From positions 1-64,000 of the forward strand of contig JAFEBA010000081.1 in assembly GCA_018266105.1 (NCBI GenBank): a stretch of DNA of 64,000 bases, in the 5' to 3' direction. Of the stretch, positions 48,971 to 57,644 are shown one piece after another. The DNA comes from a bacterium (GTDB lineage Bacteria > Vulcanimicrobiota > Xenobia > Xenobiales > JADMJV01). The notes beneath the pieces were generated by a model. It was not told the origin of the DNA. It did not search any database and was given only the letters and a program-made list of their open reading frames with translations. The position numbers were made by a program, and so were the translations under genes. Each line of letters opens with the position of its first letter. Positions within the stretch are counted from its first letter, which is position 1.

Positions 48971-49621
48971 ATGAGCATTGCGGTTGCCGAAAGAGTCCCA
49001 GAAACACTGCTGGGAGACCTGGCCTGGATCAAGTCACTGCAAGCTGGAGAAGCCCTTTTCTGGCAGGGCGATATCCCCAGTGCCGTCTACCAGGTGGTGG
49101 AAGGCTTCGTCAAGCTGACCTGGGCCAGCCCCTGCGGCCGCGAAACCATTTCCGAGCTGCTCCTGCCGGGAGACGTCTTTGACGTTCCCAGTTGCATCGA
49201 TGGTTCCCCTTACCCATTCTCCTGCAAAGCGCCCTCCAATGGTTCGGCCAGGGTGGCGGTACTCTCGCGCAGCGCTCTGCTGGAGGACCCTCAGGTGGGT
49301 CTGCGCTGTCAGAACCGCCTGGTTCAGCAACTGCGCCGTCAGCGCAGCACCCGGGTGGCGTGTCCGGCCGACAAGGTGGAGGTTCGCCTCTCCCGGGCCC
49401 TACTCTATCTTGCCGAAAGCCAGGGGCAACGGGCCGGTGAAGCCGTCTGTTTCAACCTGCAACTGACACGCCAGGAACTGGCCGAGTGGATCGGCACCAC
49501 CACCGAAACCGTCATTCGCCTCTGCAGCGACTGGAAGCGCCGGGCTCTGATCGCCTGGGACCGACATGTCTTGACTCTCACCAATACCCGTCAGATGGCG
49601 CACATGGGCCAGGCAGCCTGA
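48971..49621 (+). CDS. Second CRP/FNR-family regulator
   Basis: 216 residues. Beta-roll effector domain (about 20-125) without an N-terminal Cys cluster, then a winged helix. The recognition segment is TTTETVIRLCSDWKRR, so the FNR-type Ser is replaced by Ile and the target site should differ from TGAT/ATCA. Ribosome site AAAGGAGA. A conserved 41-bp block lies upstream and may be its operator. The effector is unknown. Confidence 0.85.
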   Translation: MSIAVAERVPETLLGDLAWIKSLQAGEALFWQGDIPSAVYQVVEGFVKLTWASPCGRETISELLLPGDVFDVPSCIDGSPYPFSCKAPSNGSARVAVLSRSALLEDPQVGLRCQNRLVQQLRRQRSTRVACPADKVEVRLSRALLYLAESQGQRAGEAVCFNLQLTRQELAEWIGTTTETVIRLCSDWKRRALIAWDRHVLTLTNTRQMAHMGQAA

Positions 49622-49630
49622 AGCAAACTT

Positions 49631-49642
49631 TGATCTGGATCA
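49631..49642 (+). promoter_or_regulatory. FNR-type operator of a rhodanese gene
   Basis: TGATCTGGATCA; -10 TTTACT (49666-49671). The centre is exactly 41.5 nt before GTG 49678. Confidence 0.7.
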
Positions 49643-49677
49643 GCGCACCGGAGCAGCACCTGACCTTTACTGGAAAG

Positions 49678-50094
49678 GTGAGACGTTCCACCTGCCTGCA
49701 GATGATTCAGGCCCGGCAACTAAGTAACGGCCTCCGCTCTGGCCAGCCTCTGTGGCTGGTGGATGTGCGCACCCCGGCCGAGTTCCTGGAGGGGCACCTG
49801 GAAGGTGCCTACAATCATCCTCTCTCTGCTTTGGGCCACCAACCCTTATGCTCTCCCCAGGACCGATCCGGTCCACTGTTGCTGATCTGTCAGAACGGCT
49901 TGAGGTCTCGCCAGGCGGCCGAACGTCTGCTGTTGGCCGGTCAGGCTCAAATTTGCCTGCTCGAAGGCGGCCTGGAGGCCTGGACTGCGGCCGGCCTCGC
50001 TTTGACCAGGCCGCAGCCGGCTCAGGCCTGGCTGGAGGACCTGCTGGAGCAAATGACGGGACTATTCCGGCGGGACGCTCGCCGCGCTTCCTGA
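49678..50094 (+). CDS. Rhodanese-domain protein, cytoplasmic
   Basis: 138 residues. Single rhodanese domain (LWLVDVRTPAEFLEGHLEGAYNHPL) with the active-site loop LLICQNGLRSRQAAERL, where Cys carries persulfide sulfur. A C-terminal amphipathic helix of about 30 residues follows. I start at GTG 49678, the predicted transcription start, making this a leaderless GTG message; ATG 49702 is an alternative but also lacks a ribosome site. It overlaps the convergent sensor-kinase gene by 33 nt. Unlike the rhodanese at 39862-40218, its catalytic Cys is an ordinary TGC/TGT codon. Confidence 0.8.
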   Translation: MRRSTCLQMIQARQLSNGLRSGQPLWLVDVRTPAEFLEGHLEGAYNHPLSALGHQPLCSPQDRSGPLLLICQNGLRSRQAAERLLLAGQAQICLLEGGLEAWTAAGLALTRPQPAQAWLEDLLEQMTGLFRRDARRAS

Positions 50095-52098
50095 CCTTCC
50101 CTCCCCCTCTTCGAGTACTGCTCGAATCGAAGACAGCAGCTTTGGGAAGGGATATGGCTTCTGCAAGAAGTTTCTCCCCTCTTCCAGTTCAAACTGGGGG
50201 TTGGCCAAATCGGGACTGTAGCCACTGGAATACAGCACGGGTAGTTCGGGACGCAGGGCCCTGGCCTGGACGGCCAGCTCGCGCCCGCCCAGACCACCTG
50301 GCATCATCAGATCCGTAAACAACAGGTCGATCCTGAGCCCCGGATCCCGAAGGAGCTCCAGGGCCTCGTGTCCATCCTTGGCCTCCAGGACCTGATAGCC
50401 ATTGCGGCGCAAATTGCGCAACGTGACCCTCCTCAAAGGAGCCTCGTCCTCGACCACCAGAATGATTTCGCCACGTCCGCTCGGGGCCGTCGAAAGATCT
50501 GCGAGTTCAGAGCTGACGGCCGCCTCCTGGTAGGCAAGATAGATCCTGAATTGGGTCCCCTGGCCGGGCGCGGAGGTCAGCTCCAGCCAACCGGAATGTT
50601 GTTCCACAATGCTCTGAACGGTGGCCAGTCCCAGACCCGAGCCGACGTCCTTGGAGGTGTAGTAGGGTTCAAAAACACGTCCCAGATTCTCGGGAGCAAT
50701 TCCACAACCGGTGTCCGAAACCGTCAGTTGAACCCAGTCCCCGGGCTTACGTGCGCTGGGGCCAGGGTCGAGCAAATTCACCCGAGCCAACTGCAGGCTG
50801 AGTACTCCCCCTTCCAGCATGGCGTCTCGAGCGTTGAGAGCCAGGTTGGTCAGCAGCAGCTCGAGCATGCCCAGGTCGGCTCGAACGGGCATGGGCGCAG
50901 ACGTCAGCTGCAGGCTGAGGGTGATCTTCTCTTCCAAGAGTCGCCTCAGCACTTTAGCCCAGTCCCCCACCACCTGATTGAGATCGAGGACCCGCCGGTT
51001 GAGTCGCTGTCGGCCACTGAAAGTCAGGAGTTGGCGGGTCAACTCCGCCGCACGCCGGGTGGCCGCTAAGATTTCCCCTACCGCCTCGGCCGCTTCTTGA
51101 GGCTCAGCGTCCCCGCTACTCAGGACTTGCCCGTGCCCCTGAATGATGGTCAGAAGGTTGTTGAAATCGTGAGCGATGCCACCGGCCAGTTGACCGATGG
51201 CTTCCATTTGCTGTGAACGCTGAAGCCGGGCCTGGTGCTGGGCGCGCTGGATGGCCTGAGCGACAGCCCGGCCGAGGGCTCGGCCCGTCATCTGATCTTT
51301 GACCAGGTAATCCTGGGCACCCTCACGGAGAGCGGTCTGGCCGAGGAGTTCATCCTCCAGGATCGTCAAGACCAGAATGGGCGACCCCCGGCCGATCTTT
51401 TGCAAACGCCGGAAAGTCTCAATCCCGGTGCTGTCAGGTAGGCCCAGGTCAGCCACAATCAGGTCAAACTCGCCCTGAGCCAGACAATCGCGCGCGCCGG
51501 ACAGGTTTTGAGCCCAGGCCAGCTCCGTCTCGGCCGTGGAACTCTCTTGCAAGGCCAGGCGAAAGAGCAGGTGATCGGAGGCACTATCCTCCACCAGCAG
51601 CACCTTGCGCTTTTGCGCGGGCCTCTCGAACGGATCCGAGGCAGGGGGAGCCATGGGGGCGACCGGTGCCGGGGGCGGGGTGACCAATCTGGACCAGTAG
51701 TCGCCCACCGCTGCCAGGGCCTGGCTGTACTGTTCAAAGTCGACCGGCTTGGTGATATAGCTGTTGGCCTGATGCTGATAAGCATTGCGGATGTCTTCCT
51801 CGGCCTCCGAGGTGGTCAGCACCACCACCGGGATGGTACGCAGTTGCGGGTCGGCCTTTAACTCCGCCAGCACCTCGCGTCCCGATTTTCGGGGAAGATT
51901 CAGGTCCAGCAAGATGAGATCGGGACGGACGGCGTTCTCATAAGCTCCGCGCCGACGCAGATAGTCCAGAGCTTCAACCCCGTCCTGCACGGAATTCAGT
52001 TTGTTGGGCCTGGAGGACCTGGCCAGCGCCTCGGTCGCAATCAGTCGATCGGTAGGGCTGTCTTCCACCAGCAAGATCTCAAACGCGCTTTTACCCAT
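50062..52098 (-). CDS. Hybrid kinase with REC-REC-HisKA-HATPase-REC order
   Basis: 678 residues. Two N-terminal receivers (LILLDLNLPRKSG, the other LIVADLGLPDSTG) are followed by HisKA LAGGIAHDFNNLLTIIQGH, an ATPase (VSDTGCGIAPENLG, GSGLGLATVQSIVEQHSG) and a third receiver (LLFTDLMMPGGLGG). Start MGKSAFEILLVEDSPTDR at 52098 follows AGAGGAG and overlaps the upstream kinase stop. The upstream PAS kinase is the likely donor to the first receiver. Confidence 0.9.
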   Translation of the reverse strand: MGKSAFEILLVEDSPTDRLIATEALARSSRPNKLNSVQDGVEALDYLRRRGAYENAVRPDLILLDLNLPRKSGREVLAELKADPQLRTIPVVVLTTSEAEEDIRNAYQHQANSYITKPVDFEQYSQALAAVGDYWSRLVTPPPAPVAPMAPPASDPFERPAQKRKVLLVEDSASDHLLFRLALQESSTAETELAWAQNLSGARDCLAQGEFDLIVADLGLPDSTGIETFRRLQKIGRGSPILVLTILEDELLGQTALREGAQDYLVKDQMTGRALGRAVAQAIQRAQHQARLQRSQQMEAIGQLAGGIAHDFNNLLTIIQGHGQVLSSGDAEPQEAAEAVGEILAATRRAAELTRQLLTFSGRQRLNRRVLDLNQVVGDWAKVLRRLLEEKITLSLQLTSAPMPVRADLGMLELLLTNLALNARDAMLEGGVLSLQLARVNLLDPGPSARKPGDWVQLTVSDTGCGIAPENLGRVFEPYYTSKDVGSGLGLATVQSIVEQHSGWLELTSAPGQGTQFRIYLAYQEAAVSSELADLSTAPSGRGEIILVVEDEAPLRRVTLRNLRRNGYQVLEAKDGHEALELLRDPGLRIDLLFTDLMMPGGLGGRELAVQARALRPELPVLYSSGYSPDLANPQFELEEGRNFLQKPYPFPKLLSSIRAVLEEGEGRSGSAASVPPE

Positions 52099-54043
52099 GA
52101 ACAACTCCTCTGGACAAGGTGAAATGAATGGTGGTGCCCCGCCCGGGCTCGGAGGTCACCCAAATCTTGCCGCCATGACCTTCCACAATCTTCCTACAGA
52201 GCGCCAAACCCAGTCCGTTGCCCGGGTATTGCTCGCGGGTGTGCAGACGCTGAAAAATCAGGAAAATGCGTTCAAAATACTGGGACTCGATCCCGATTCC
52301 GTTGTCACCAAAATGGAAGAGCCAGTCGTTTCCAAGCTCCTCAACCTCAATCTCGATTTGGAGCGGTTGCCGGCTCCGGTATTTGAGTGAATTGGTCAGC
52401 AGGTTCTGAAATAGCAACTGCAACTGGACCAGATCTCCCGGAAGTGAAGGGAGGGCTGGAAAATGAATCTGGGCTGAATTTTCGCGAATGCTGGCCTCCA
52501 GCATCGACAGCGCGTGCTGCAGGGCCTGCTGGCAGTCCACCAGCTCACGCTTAGAATCGCGGGAGTTAACCCGAGAATAAGCCAGAAGATCCCGGATCAA
52601 TGCCTGCATTCGCGCAGCCCCGTCCACAATATGCCCGATCAGCTCCGAGCCCTGACCCTGAAGTTGGGCCTGAAAGCGCTGCTGCAGAATCTGTCCGCAG
52701 CCGGCCACGGCCCGCAGCGGCTCCTGCAAATCGTGCGAGGCCACGTAGGCGAACTGCTCCAACTCCTGGTTGGAGCGCTCCAGCTCAGCCTTCTGCTCCA
52801 GGATCATCATTTCCAGCAGCTTGCGCTCGGTGATCACCTGAACAAAGAATATGGCGCCCCCGATCTGACCAGAACCATCGCGCCAGGGCCGGCACTCCCA
52901 CTGCAGCCATTCGATACTCCCGTCTGACCTCGGGTAGGGGTCCTCTTCGCAGGTCTCGACCGCCCCCTGCAGCACTCGCTGATGAATAGCGCGCCAGCGT
53001 GGGGGCAGATCGGGGAAGACCTCATAATGCGACCTGCCGGTCAGGTCAACATCACCCAGCTTAAAATCCAGCAGCCAGCGCTGGCTGGTCTGCAGGTAAC
53101 GCATGTCCAGGTCCAGCATGGCGATCGCGGCCGGAGCATGGCGAATGAACTCGCGCAGCAGATTTTCGCTGGCTTTGAGCTCGGTCACGTCCTGGAAGGT
53201 GCCTTGCAGTCGGTTGGGGTCGTCGGGACAAATTCTGCCCCGGGTCACTCCCCAACCCTGACGACCGTCGGGGCGATTGAGCTGCACCAGCAACTCATAA
53301 GGGACGCCTTGGCTACAGCAGAGCTCCACGGCCACTTTGACGCGGGCCCAGCTCTCGGGCGACAACAGCTTTTCCTGCTGATGATAATCGGGAGCACCGA
53401 GGCCCTCTTCCAGCCCCATGATGCGAAAGAGCTCCGGGGTCCACTCGACCCGGTCGCTCTGGATATCGAAGGTCCAGCTACCCACCCGGGCCAGTTGCTG
53501 AACTTGAAGCAACTCCTCGGTGCGCTCGCGCACCTGGACCTCCAACTCTTGAATATCCGTGTTGGAGCCGACCCACCCGGTGATCCGACCGCCGTCATCC
53601 AGAATGGCCCGAGCCCGACTACGAAACCAGCGGTAGCGACCATCGCGAGCGCGCAGTCGCAGACGAGCTTCAAAGTGGTGGCCGCTTTGCAGGCACTGCC
53701 GCCAGGTTCTTTGGGTGACCTCCAGCTCGTCCGGATGAATCAACCCACCCCAGTCCCAATCGCGGCCCGGCTGGAACTGCAGGCCGCCGTATTCCGACCA
53801 GAGGGGATTGTAGTATTGGACTCGCCCTTGCCCATCACAGCTCCAGACCAGCTTGGGAAGAGACTCCGCCAGGGCTCTAAAGCAAGCCAGACTGGCTTTC
53901 AGCTTTCGCCTCTGGATTTCCAGGCGGAGCAAGGCGACCACGGTCAAAAGCAACAAGGCCCACAAAGAACTGAATTCCAGCCGGCCAGGAGCCAGTAGAC
54001 TGGACTGATTCCAGCTCAAGAGGGCCAAAGTCAAGCATCTCAT
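52091..54043 (-). CDS. PAS-rich sensor histidine kinase
   Basis: 650 residues. One hydrophobic segment near the N-terminus (FSSLWALLLLTVVALL). Then three PAS domains (about 60-180, 190-300, 305-420), a coiled-coil HisKA with YVASHDLQEPLRAVAGCG, and an ATPase with FGDNGIGIESQYFERIF and GNGLGLALCRKIVEGHGG. Resembles phytochrome-like and bacteriophytochrome-associated kinases, but no GAF/PHY domain is present. ATG 54043 is preferred to the TTG at 54073. Coupled to the hybrid kinase downstream. Confidence 0.88.
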   Translation of the reverse strand: MRCLTLALLSWNQSSLLAPGRLEFSSLWALLLLTVVALLRLEIQRRKLKASLACFRALAESLPKLVWSCDGQGRVQYYNPLWSEYGGLQFQPGRDWDWGGLIHPDELEVTQRTWRQCLQSGHHFEARLRLRARDGRYRWFRSRARAILDDGGRITGWVGSNTDIQELEVQVRERTEELLQVQQLARVGSWTFDIQSDRVEWTPELFRIMGLEEGLGAPDYHQQEKLLSPESWARVKVAVELCCSQGVPYELLVQLNRPDGRQGWGVTRGRICPDDPNRLQGTFQDVTELKASENLLREFIRHAPAAIAMLDLDMRYLQTSQRWLLDFKLGDVDLTGRSHYEVFPDLPPRWRAIHQRVLQGAVETCEEDPYPRSDGSIEWLQWECRPWRDGSGQIGGAIFFVQVITERKLLEMMILEQKAELERSNQELEQFAYVASHDLQEPLRAVAGCGQILQQRFQAQLQGQGSELIGHIVDGAARMQALIRDLLAYSRVNSRDSKRELVDCQQALQHALSMLEASIRENSAQIHFPALPSLPGDLVQLQLLFQNLLTNSLKYRSRQPLQIEIEVEELGNDWLFHFGDNGIGIESQYFERIFLIFQRLHTREQYPGNGLGLALCRKIVEGHGGKIWVTSEPGRGTTIHFTLSRGVVHG

Positions 54044-54230
54044 GGATTTCGGTCGGGCCTCGCCCCCAAACAAATTCGGCGAAGAACCTTAGGCGTTTGA
54101 CGGCGACAACTAATTCACCGTCTGCTTACGGATCTTATCTGGACCGTGGCTTCTGAGTATGGTACGAAAGGTCCTTTTGTGCTGAAGCCTAGCCAGTTTA
54201 GGAATCCTCGCAATCCGAAATATCTGGCCT

Positions 54231-54611
54231 ATGTCTTCATACTTCAAGACCTTTGCGGTCGCATTACTCGGTGGGTTCGTGGGTGCATCCCTGCGGCTCC
54301 CCCCGGCTCAGGCTGACGCCTCGGATGCTCTCTGGATCAAAGGCCCGGATGGCCGAGACCGAATTCAAATCGCCACCTACACCGCCGCGTCCGAGCGAGG
54401 TTTGCCTTTGGTCGGGCTCTTTGATAATCGTTCTCAATTGCGCCTGCTGCTCCGCCTGGCCGGCCCCAATGAGTCGCCCGTGATGGTCCTGAAGGACCCT
54501 CGCGGGCGGGATCGGCTGGTTCTGGGTCTGGGCCTCAACGGGTCGGGCGACCCCTTCTGCAGCATCACCGACTCCCAGGGCCGCAAAACGGACGTCTTCG
54601 GCCACTACTGA
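54231..54611 (+). CDS. Small secreted protein of unknown function
   Basis: 126 residues with a signal peptide (FKTFAVALLGGFVGASLRLPPAQA). The mature part has two similar Gly-Arg-Asp-Arg motifs (KGPDGRDRIQIAT, KDPRGRDRLVLGL), suggesting an internal beta repeat. No family recognised. The 157-bp gap upstream shows no FNR-type site. The 3' end overlaps the convergent reductase gene by 7 nt. Confidence 0.65.
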   Translation: MSSYFKTFAVALLGGFVGASLRLPPAQADASDALWIKGPDGRDRIQIATYTAASERGLPLVGLFDNRSQLRLLLRLAGPNESPVMVLKDPRGRDRLVLGLGLNGSGDPFCSITDSQGRKTDVFGHY

Positions 54612-56227
54612 GACGGCTGAAAGAGCTGATAGGCCAGGTATCCCCCCGAAAGATTGCGGACTTGAAAGCCCTTCTGCATCAAGATGCGGGTAGCCAGATA
54701 GCCGCGTAAGCCGACCTGACAATAAACAGTCAGGAGTTTGCCGGCCGGCAGTTCGCCCAGTCGCGAGCGCAGTTCGTCCAGCGGGACATGCAAAGAACCC
54801 GGGATATGGCCCCGCTCATGCTCCTCCTGGCTGCGCACATCCACCAGCACATCTTCAGGCGCCAGTTGTTCGGTGCTGACCTGAGGATGCTGACCGCGCA
54901 ACTGATTGGCGGCCACGAAGGCGGCCATGTTAACCGGGTCTTTAGCCGACCCATAGGGCGGGGCGTAGCAGAGCTCGGTCTGCTCCAGGTCAAAAACCGT
55001 CATGCCCGCCTGAATGGCGACCGCCAGCACGTCAATGCGCTTATCCACCCCCTTGCCGCCCACCGCCTGGGCACCCAGTACTTTGCCGGTTTCCGGGGCA
55101 TAGAGAAGTTTCAGGGTCATGCTCTCCGCCCCTGGATAGTAGCCGGCGTGATCATTGGGATGGACGTAAACCTTGCGATAGTCTACCCCTTTGGCCTTCA
55201 GCCATTTCTCGGAGGCGCCCGTGCAAGCCGCCGTTCGGTCAAAGACGGCTACCACAGAAGTGCCCTGGGTACCGCGATAAGCCACCTTTTGCCCGGCAAT
55301 CGCATCGGCGGCCAGTCGTCCCTGGCGATTGGCCGGTCCGGCCAAGGGAATCTGCGTCGGCTGTCCGGTGACGAAGTCGACCACCTCGACCATATCCCCC
55401 ACCGCGTAGATATGGGGGTCGCTGGTGCGCATGCAGGAGTCCACCTTTACTCCCCCGCGGGGCCCAATCTGCAGTCCGGCCTTTAGTGCCAGCGAATTCT
55501 CCGGGCGCACGCCTACACCGAGCAGCACCATATCGCTTTGCCACTCTGCGCCCGATTGCAAGCGAACTCTCAAGCCAGTCTCCAAGGACGCAAGAGAATC
55601 TCCCAGGTGCAGGTCGACCTGATGCCTGCGCAGCACCGACTCCAAGGGACGAGTCATCTCCAGGTCCAAGGGAGGCAGAACCTGAGGCGTCAGCTCCACC
55701 AGACTCACCTTAAGGCCTCGATGGCAAAGATTCTCCACCATTTCCAAACCGATAAAGCCGGCTCCGACCACGGTTGCGTGGTCAGCCTGAGCCGCAAAAG
55801 CATGGATCCTGTCGGTGTCTTCCAAGCTACGCAATTGGAAGACGCCGGGCAGGTCCAGGCCCTGCAGGGCAGGTCGGATCGGAGCCGCACCCGTGGCCAA
55901 AATTAGCGCATCGTAAGGAATCAATGTCAGCTGGTCGGTCGCCAGATCGCGCAAGGACACCTCGCGGCGCTGTGGGTCAATGCTTTCGGCCACCGTACGG
56001 GTGCGCACATCCAGGCGGAAGCGACGGCGCAGATTGTCGGCACTGGTGACCAGTAACTTGGATCGGTCCTGGATAACCCCCCCCAGATAGTAGGGCAGAC
56101 CGCAGTTGGCGAAGCTGACCTCAGGGCCTCGCTCCACCAGAATGATCTCAGCATCTTCGAGGTTGCGGCGCAAGCGTGTGGCGGCCGAAGCCCCCCCGGC
56201 CACGCCACCAATAATGACGACTCTCAT
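54605..56227 (-). CDS. CoA-disulfide reductase-like flavoprotein fused to rhodanese
   Basis: 540 residues. N-terminal FAD/NAD(P)H oxidoreductase: MRVVIIGGVAGGASAATRLRR, active-site SFANCGLPYYLGG with the CoADR-type Cys43, VVGAGFIGLEM, and the C-terminal dimerisation domain. A rhodanese domain follows (about 455-540) with Cys in LTVYCQVGLRGYLATRIL. Such fusions reduce CoA disulfide, CoA persulfide or polysulfide. Start after GGAGAG at 56227, 16 nt downstream of ccoG copy 2, in an operon with it and the DUF6132-like gene. Confidence 0.9.
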   Translation of the reverse strand: MRVVIIGGVAGGASAATRLRRNLEDAEIILVERGPEVSFANCGLPYYLGGVIQDRSKLLVTSADNLRRRFRLDVRTRTVAESIDPQRREVSLRDLATDQLTLIPYDALILATGAAPIRPALQGLDLPGVFQLRSLEDTDRIHAFAAQADHATVVGAGFIGLEMVENLCHRGLKVSLVELTPQVLPPLDLEMTRPLESVLRRHQVDLHLGDSLASLETGLRVRLQSGAEWQSDMVLLGVGVRPENSLALKAGLQIGPRGGVKVDSCMRTSDPHIYAVGDMVEVVDFVTGQPTQIPLAGPANRQGRLAADAIAGQKVAYRGTQGTSVVAVFDRTAACTGASEKWLKAKGVDYRKVYVHPNDHAGYYPGAESMTLKLLYAPETGKVLGAQAVGGKGVDKRIDVLAVAIQAGMTVFDLEQTELCYAPPYGSAKDPVNMAAFVAANQLRGQHPQVSTEQLAPEDVLVDVRSQEEHERGHIPGSLHVPLDELRSRLGELPAGKLLTVYCQVGLRGYLATRILMQKGFQVRNLSGGYLAYQLFQPSQ

Positions 56228-56243
56228 CAATTTACTCTCCGAA

Positions 56244-57593
56244 TCAAGGGATAAAGAAATTGGCCTTGGCCCAGTTGTTACCCTGATGCTGATTGCGCAC
56301 CACAAATTTGAAAGGGTGGCCACCGCGGCCCAAGTTTTGTTGGGCCACCAGCAAGACCTGGTCCTCAACCACCTGACCGGGCTCCAGATGGACTGGCTGT
56401 TGCAAACCGGCCAGTTGGACCTCACCCAAGCCTTCCGTTTCCACCGTAAAGTCGGTGGGTTCATTGAGGCGATTGACCAGGCTGAGCTTGAAGATATTGG
56501 TGACCCGGCCATCAGGAGTGATCAATGCCAACTGTCCGCCCGGTTGCACCACTCGCACGGCATCCACTCCGATGGGTGAGCGATGAATGAAGAGGTAGCA
56601 GAGTAAACTACCAAGCAGACTCAAAAGGACGGTATAGATGACCAGTCGAGGCCTCACCAACCTTTGGTTGGCGCCTTCCAATCCGTTGAGCGAAGAGTAG
56701 CGCACCAGGCCCCTTGGTTGATTGACTTTGTCCATCATTTCATCACAAGCATCGATGCAGGCCGTGCAGGCAATGCACTCCAGTTGCAGCCCCTTGCGGA
56801 TATCGATGCCGGTGGGACAGGCCTGCACGCAGGCAGAGCAATCGATGCAGGCTCCCCGACCCTGGTCCTTGACCTTGCCGCGCGGCTCACCGCGCCGGGC
56901 ATCATAAGCCACGATCAGGCTGTCGCGGTCCAGCATCGCACCTTGAAAACGAGCGTAAGGGCAAAGGTAGCAGCAAAATTGTTCGCGGAAGTATCCGAAG
57001 TCAAAAAGCGAGACAGCCGTAAAGAATGCGATGGTGATGCCGGTTGTCATACTGACCTCGCCCGCCATCAACTGCGTAAAGCTGTGCCGGATGGGCAGAA
57101 AGTATCCGGAGAAGGTGAAGCCCAGCCACATCCCCATGACCGTCCAGGCGGCCCACTTACCCAGTTTGCGGCTGATCTTGTGAGCATCCCAGGGCCCCTT
57201 GTCCAGTCGCATGCGAGCCGCCCGGTCGCCCTCAAACCAGCGCTCGACCATAATGAAAGCCTGGGTAAAAATCGTCTGGGGACATGCATAGCCGCACCAG
57301 GTCCGACCGATCACGGCGCTGACCAGAAAGAGCGTCAGAGCGCCACTGATCAGCATCAGGTGCAGAAAATAAGTGTCCTGAGGATGCAGGACCAATTCGA
57401 ACAAATAAAGCTTGCGCCCAGGCAGGTCGGCCAGCACGGCCTGGCGGCCATTGTACTGAAGCCAGGGAAGTGTGAAGAGCAGGGCCTGAAGGCCAAAGCT
57501 GAAAAAGTTGCGCAACTTGCGCCAGCGCCCGTGGACGTACTTGGGGTAAATCTTGGTCCGGGCCATGGTGATTTCGGAGCCGGGTAAATGCAT
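56244..57593 (-). CDS. ccoG: CcoG-type polyferredoxin membrane protein (copy 2)
   Basis: 449 residues, clearly paralogous to the protein at 16581-17927. Shared features are LLFTLPWLQYNGRQAVLADLPG, RTWCGYACPQTIFTQAFI, and clusters CIDCSACVQACPTGIDIRKG and CIACTACIDACDE. Its N-terminus adds MHLPGSEITMARTKIYPK. ATG 57593 is 4 nt from the start predicted by the operator 57633-57644 with -10 TTGAAT (57604-57609); ATG 57566 is the alternative. No cbb3 oxidase genes are adjacent. Confidence 0.88.
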   Translation of the reverse strand: MHLPGSEITMARTKIYPKYVHGRWRKLRNFFSFGLQALLFTLPWLQYNGRQAVLADLPGRKLYLFELVLHPQDTYFLHLMLISGALTLFLVSAVIGRTWCGYACPQTIFTQAFIMVERWFEGDRAARMRLDKGPWDAHKISRKLGKWAAWTVMGMWLGFTFSGYFLPIRHSFTQLMAGEVSMTTGITIAFFTAVSLFDFGYFREQFCCYLCPYARFQGAMLDRDSLIVAYDARRGEPRGKVKDQGRGACIDCSACVQACPTGIDIRKGLQLECIACTACIDACDEMMDKVNQPRGLVRYSSLNGLEGANQRLVRPRLVIYTVLLSLLGSLLCYLFIHRSPIGVDAVRVVQPGGQLALITPDGRVTNIFKLSLVNRLNEPTDFTVETEGLGEVQLAGLQQPVHLEPGQVVEDQVLLVAQQNLGRGGHPFKFVVRNQHQGNNWAKANFFIP

Positions 57594-57632
57594 GATACCT
57601 CTCATTCAAGCGACCCTCAGGTCACTCTGCGC

Positions 57633-57644
57633 TGATCTAGATCA
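57633..57644 (-). promoter_or_regulatory. FNR-type operator of ccoG copy 2
   Basis: Perfect TGATCTAGATCA. It includes, on the minus strand, the TGA stop of the DUF6132-like gene. -10-like TTGAAT lies at 57604-57609. Confidence 0.65.

Noticed and set aside
52982..53998. 338-codon frame on the plus strand opposite the PAS kinase
   Set aside because: It lies wholly antisense to a kinase with clear PAS, HisKA and ATPase motifs. Long antisense frames are common at this GC content, and its product has no recognisable features.
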